Assembly: GCA_038749105.1 (NCBI GenBank)
Contig: JBCDIM010000035.1
Location: forward strand, 1 to 37,912
Direction of reading: 5' to 3'
DNA length: 37,912 nucleotides
Source of the DNA: JBCCOW01 sp038749105
GTDB lineage: Bacteria; Planctomycetota; Phycisphaerae; Phycisphaerales; Phycisphaeraceae
The notes below the pieces were generated by a model, which was not told the DNA's origin, ran no database searches, and saw nothing but the letters and a program-made list of their open reading frames with translations. Shown here piece by piece: positions 35,107-37,912 of the stretch. The position numbers and the translations under genes are program-made. How positions within the stretch are numbered: position 1 is the first letter of the stretch; every line of letters starts with the position of its first letter.

Positions 35107-35967
35107 TCACTCCGCCCGCCGGTACACCCGCACGTAGTCCACCACCATCCGCTGCGGCAGCGGCGTCGTCTCGTCCGGATACCCCGGCCAATACCCGCCC
35201 ACCGCCACGTTCAACAACAAGAAGAACGGCCCGTCATCAAACACCCACCGCCCCTCCCCCGCCCCCCCGACATCCGCTGGCGTCCGCTCGTGGTATTGCA
35301 CCCCATCGACAAACCACCGGATCCCCGACGCGTCCCACTCCACCGCATACACGTGGAACCCGTCCGCAAACGCCCCGCCGTCCGGGTGCTCATACGTCCC
35401 CGCCAGCCCGTCCGACGCCGAGTAGCCCGGCCCGTGCAGCGTCCCGTGCACCTTGTCCAGCTCCCGCCCGATGTTCTCCATGATGTCGATCTCCCCACAC
35501 CCCGGCCAACCCACCTCCGGGAACGACGCCCCCAACATCCAAAACGCCGGCCACACCCCCTGCCCCCGCGGGATCTGGATCCGCGCCTCAAACCGACCGT
35601 ACCGCTGCTCAAATCTCCCCTTCGTGATCAGCCGCGCCGACGTGTAGTCCCGCCGGACCCCGTCCGGCCCGGTCACCGTCTCCCGCCGCGCCTCGATCAC
35701 CAGGTTCCCCTGCCCGTCATAAAACGCATTGCCGTTCCCCGCCGTGTACGTCTGAAACTCGTTGTTCCCCCAGCCCCCGCCCCCCACCTCCGTCACCCAC
35801 CGCTCCGCCGCCGGCGCACCGCCCGCCTCACCGTCCCCCTCCTCCGCAAAGGTCAACACCCACCCCGGATCGTCAGGCGCCGAGCCGTTCGCCATACACC
35901 CCGACAGCAATAGGACGCACACCACTAAAAACACATACATGCAATACCTCGTGAATCGATAGACCAT
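35107..35967 (-). CDS. GH16 glycoside hydrolase lipoprotein
   Basis: A 286-residue protein with a lipoprotein signal (lipobox L-S-G-C24 after a hydrophobic core) and a family 16 domain with the catalytic motif E159-I-D-I-M-E164 and the preceding GVWPAFWMLG. GH16 enzymes cleave beta-glucans such as laminarin, or galactans such as agar and carrageenan; the fold does not say which. ATG 35967 gives a basic n-region; an internal ATG at 35940 has a better GAGG ribosome site but lacks basic residues. Confidence 0.93.
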   Translation of the reverse strand: MVYRFTRYCMYVFLVVCVLLLSGCMANGSAPDDPGWVLTFAEEGDGEAGGAPAAERWVTEVGGGGWGNNEFQTYTAGNGNAFYDGQGNLVIEARRETVTGPDGVRRDYTSARLITKGRFEQRYGRFEARIQIPRGQGVWPAFWMLGASFPEVGWPGCGEIDIMENIGRELDKVHGTLHGPGYSASDGLAGTYEHPDGGAFADGFHVYAVEWDASGIRWFVDGVQYHERTPADVGGAGEGRWVFDDGPFFLLLNVAVGGYWPGYPDETTPLPQRMVVDYVRVYRRAE

Positions 35968-36068
35968 GAACCCGCGGGCATTCGCGCCCACATCCCCGTC
36001 CAGCATACAACCACACACACACCTACATGCCCCACGCCCGCCCGCCATCCGCCCAAACCCCTACCCCA

Positions 36069-36200
36069 TCAAAACGGCTCGTTCGTATACACCAGCACCG
36101 GCAGCGGCGTGACCCGCTGGTCGGTCATCGTGTGCCAGCCGTGCCACCGCTCCTCCCTGCGGTCATCAGACATCATGCGGTAATCCCCGACCTTTACCAT
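36069..36200 (-). CDS. 43-residue ORF coupled to the PEP-CTERM gene
   Basis: The ATG at 36200 follows the preceding gene's TGA by one base, an arrangement typical of translational coupling. The peptide (MVKVGDYRMMSDDRREERW and then HGWHTMTDQRV) looks protein-like, rich in Trp, His and Arg, and ends in LVYTNEPF. It may be a small gene or the remnant of a longer gene's C-terminus; I do not recognise it. An in-frame GTG at 36230 would add ten residues. Confidence 0.35.
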   Translation of the reverse strand: MVKVGDYRMMSDDRREERWHGWHTMTDQRVTPLPVLVYTNEPF

Positions 36201-36201
36201 C

Positions 36202-37107
36202 TCAATCGCGGGGCCCGCCGCGTCGACCACTCAGCAGCAGGCCGGCAAAGCCAAGCAGGGCCAAACTGCTCGGCTCGGGGATCAGGTATGTGTTGTAATG
36301 CGCCGCGATCGCGGTAGCCAGGTCCGCACCAGTATCAAACCAGGCATCCGGGTCCGGATCAAAGCGGTATTCACGGCCAAACTCGATCTGCAGCGCATCG
36401 ATCCCGTCCACGTTCTGGCTCCCGTACGTCTCGACGGTGTATCCGCCGATGTAGAGGACCTCGGGGTCGATATCGAGCGGGACGTTGTCGGGGGCAACCG
36501 TAAAGCCCAGAGCCTCAAGCTGACCGAAGACGCTGTTCGGGCCGATCAATGCATCGTCGCCGAAGGCGGCGAGCATGTCGGTGACGGTGTCGCCGTTGCG
36601 GGTGCCGCGGAACACCGTGTCCGGCACCGCCCCCTGCCCGTGCACATCGATCAGCAGCCCGCCGCCGTGGTTCGCCAGGATCTCGGCGACATAAGTGCTC
36701 GCGGTGTTGTGGTAGTAGTCGTAGTACGCCTCGGCATCGGGGTCCTCAAACGCCGCGTTCCCGATCGTTCCGTCGATCGTCTTGTCCCGGTTCAGGTCGA
36801 GGTACTGCCGATCGATGTCGTTGATCACGTAGTACACGTCGCCCCCCAGCAGGTTCTCCAGGTCGATGATCGCCTTCGCGGTCAGCAGATCCGTCCGGAA
36901 GTCGTTGGTCAAGAGGTCCCCCGCGTCGTCCGCCAACCGCGGGTTCGCGATGTCGTCCGGCTGCTCGCTCCCCCCGTGCCCCGACAACAGCAGGATCGGA
37001 AGCGTCCCCGGGGCATTGAAGAACAAGCCCTCCGGCGGCTCCGCCACCGCCAACGCGGGACAGAGCACCGCCGCTGCGAACATCAGGGTGTGGGTTGGTC
37101 GTGTCAT
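36202..37107 (-). CDS. N-formylglutamate amidohydrolase-like PEP-CTERM protein
   Basis: A 301-residue exported protein. Signal peptide MTRPTHTLMFAAAVLCPALA is followed by a domain whose blocks, LLSGHGGSEQP (H44), DFRTDLLTAKAI, DRQYLDLNRD and LLIDVHGQG, follow the N-formylglutamate amidohydrolase/zinc hydrolase pattern. The end is a classic PEP-CTERM signal: PEPSS, a hydrophobic helix, then RRGG. It is therefore probably sorted to the cell surface or matrix. AAAGG lies upstream of ATG 37107. The true substrate is not known. Confidence 0.8.
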   Translation of the reverse strand: MTRPTHTLMFAAAVLCPALAVAEPPEGLFFNAPGTLPILLLSGHGGSEQPDDIANPRLADDAGDLLTNDFRTDLLTAKAIIDLENLLGGDVYYVINDIDRQYLDLNRDKTIDGTIGNAAFEDPDAEAYYDYYHNTASTYVAEILANHGGGLLIDVHGQGAVPDTVFRGTRNGDTVTDMLAAFGDDALIGPNSVFGQLEALGFTVAPDNVPLDIDPEVLYIGGYTVETYGSQNVDGIDALQIEFGREYRFDPDPDAWFDTGADLATAIAAHYNTYLIPEPSSLALLGFAGLLLSGRRGGPRD

Positions 37108-37312
37108 ACAGATCGCCTTTCGGTAACGACCTGCCCCACTGCAACCGCCGGGCCAGACTCGTGCTCCGCGTTAAAGCTTTGCCAAACCAGACAGAACGAT
37201 CGATTCGCAGGGCTGCGACAGATCGTCGATGTTGTGTTTCTGCCGCGCCGTGTTGTGCTTTCTGCATCCGCCCATCACCCGTGCACCGCTACACCCAATC
37301 GGCCGTCCCACG

Positions 37313-37606
37313 TCAATACGCCCGGCCTGGCGTATGGTGGGGGTGGTGGGGGTGGTGGGGGTGAACGGTCTCGGACGGGGCCTGCCGTTTGTCGACCTCG
37401 TTGCCCACGACGTAGCCGACGCCCGCCCCGACCCCGGAGCCAATCAGCGTCCCGGCCGTATCCCCCCCGATCGCCTGCCCCGCCAGCGCGCCGAGCCCCG
37501 CCCCCACCAACGCCCCCGTCTGCGCATTGCTCTGACACCCCGCGACCCCCAACATCAACACCAGTGCACCCACCGCCGCCGTCATGGGTTTCATCGCTTT
37601 CAACAT
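37313..37606 (-). CDS. Glycine-zipper lipoprotein
   Basis: A 97-residue lipoprotein: a signal with lipobox V-A-G-C24, then a glycine-zipper region (GALVGAGLGALAGQAIGG, GSGVGAGVGYVVG) as in OsmB-like and 2TM glycine-zipper outer-membrane proteins. The tail HPHHPHHPHH is encoded by a 9-bp tandem repeat. AGGAG lies 7 bases before ATG 37606; a GTG one codon upstream is less likely. Confidence 0.88.
   Translation of the reverse strand: MLKAMKPMTAAVGALVLMLGVAGCQSNAQTGALVGAGLGALAGQAIGGDTAGTLIGSGVGAGVGYVVGNEVDKRQAPSETVHPHHPHHPHHTPGRAY
37336..37362. repeat. 9-bp tandem repeat GGTGGGGGT x3
   Basis: Three perfect copies inside the 3' end of the glycine-zipper gene encode the repeating His/Pro tail. 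Confidence 0.95.
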
Positions 37607-37804
37607 CACCAGGCTCCTGTGTGCTGGGGTTCACGTCCGAGGCAGGCCAACCCACCGCCTCAAACCAAACCGCCCGGCCCCCCGACTTATTCGCGCCGAC
37701 CACGACCAACGATGCGTGATAACGCAGGCCCCCGTCGCTGCTCGCCCGCTCCTCAAATAACTCCCGACACCTCCTATGAAGCCGGGCCTGTCAAGTGACT
37801 GCAG

Positions 37805-37912
37805 ATGGCGATGATTCCAGCCTCCTATCCGGGCTCTCAAGCCGGTTGGCTTGGGCCCAATCAACACGGCTACGAAGACGACACCCATTCTTTTCTCCGG
37901 GCTCGGAGCCCG
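37805..37912 (+). CDS. Possible start of a gene cut by the window edge
   Basis: From ATG 37805 the frame is open to the last base (36 codons, MAMIPASYPGSQAGWLGPNQ and on). No clear ribosome site precedes it. The last 15 bases are a 7-bp palindrome, CGGGCTC/GAGCCCG, which may be a repeat or terminator instead. Weak evidence only. Confidence 0.2.
   Translation, partial: MAMIPASYPGSQAGWLGPNQHGYEDDTHSFLRARSP

Noticed and set aside
36298..37719. A 473-codon open frame on the plus strand
   Set aside because: It is antisense to the PEP-CTERM and glycine-zipper genes, both of which have clear signals and motifs.
37631..37888. 85-codon minus-strand frame near the window end
   Set aside because: It has no ribosome site or recognisable domain, and overlaps an alternative plus-strand frame that is equally weak.

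Overview
This high-GC window most likely comes from a planctomycete, probably of the Phycisphaerae. Pointers are the PEP-CTERM sorting signals, two cytoplasmic-type sulfatases, a Gfo/Idh/MocA oxidoreductase, and many short palindromic and heptameric repeats. This is inference; there is no rRNA or marker gene here to settle it. I see no tRNA, rRNA, CRISPR array, insertion sequence or phage module.

Layout. At 1-163 is the tail of a CcsA-type cytochrome c assembly protein, then a compound palindromic repeat and a small membrane protein. From 788 to 5119 (minus strand) is a four-gene set: a MotA/TolQ/ExbB-like channel subunit, a MotB/ExbD-like single-span coiled-coil protein, a protein with a GspF-like N-terminus and a coiled coil, and an actin closely resembling MamK. 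A truncated globin diverges from it. At 5571-9210 are a response regulator, a small helix-turn-helix protein, a polysaccharide flippase and a glycosyltransferase. At 9285-13297 are a sulfatase and PriA; priA carries five in-frame insertions of repetitive DNA. At 13402-17578 are a secreted amidase with a PEP-CTERM-like tail, an alpha/beta hydrolase and a large membrane protein. At 17687-22199, all on the plus strand, are mutS, a class II aldolase-like protein without its histidines, nth and a cupin. At 22279-27378 are argC, an Hsp20 gene with a good sigma-54 promoter, an MFS transporter, gcvT and a glycine-rich RRM protein. At 27712-37606 are a secreted protein, a Gfo/Idh/MocA oxidoreductase, a fatty acid desaturase, a second sulfatase, a DUF2200 protein, a chemoreceptor paired with a thioredoxin-like CxxCH protein, a GH16 lipoprotein, an N-formylglutamate-amidohydrolase-like PEP-CTERM protein and a glycine-zipper lipoprotein.

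How it fits together. DNA repair and replication restart (priA, mutS, nth), core metabolism (argC, gcvT) and a polysaccharide-related set (sulfatases, GH16, flippase, glycosyltransferase, hydrolases) are interleaved, as is common in planctomycetes. The strongest candidate for an undescribed system is the actin plus ion-channel-like operon at 788-5119: all parts suggest a filament coupled to a proton-driven membrane complex. The second is the set of repeat elements that enter protein-coding genes in frame, most clearly in priA.
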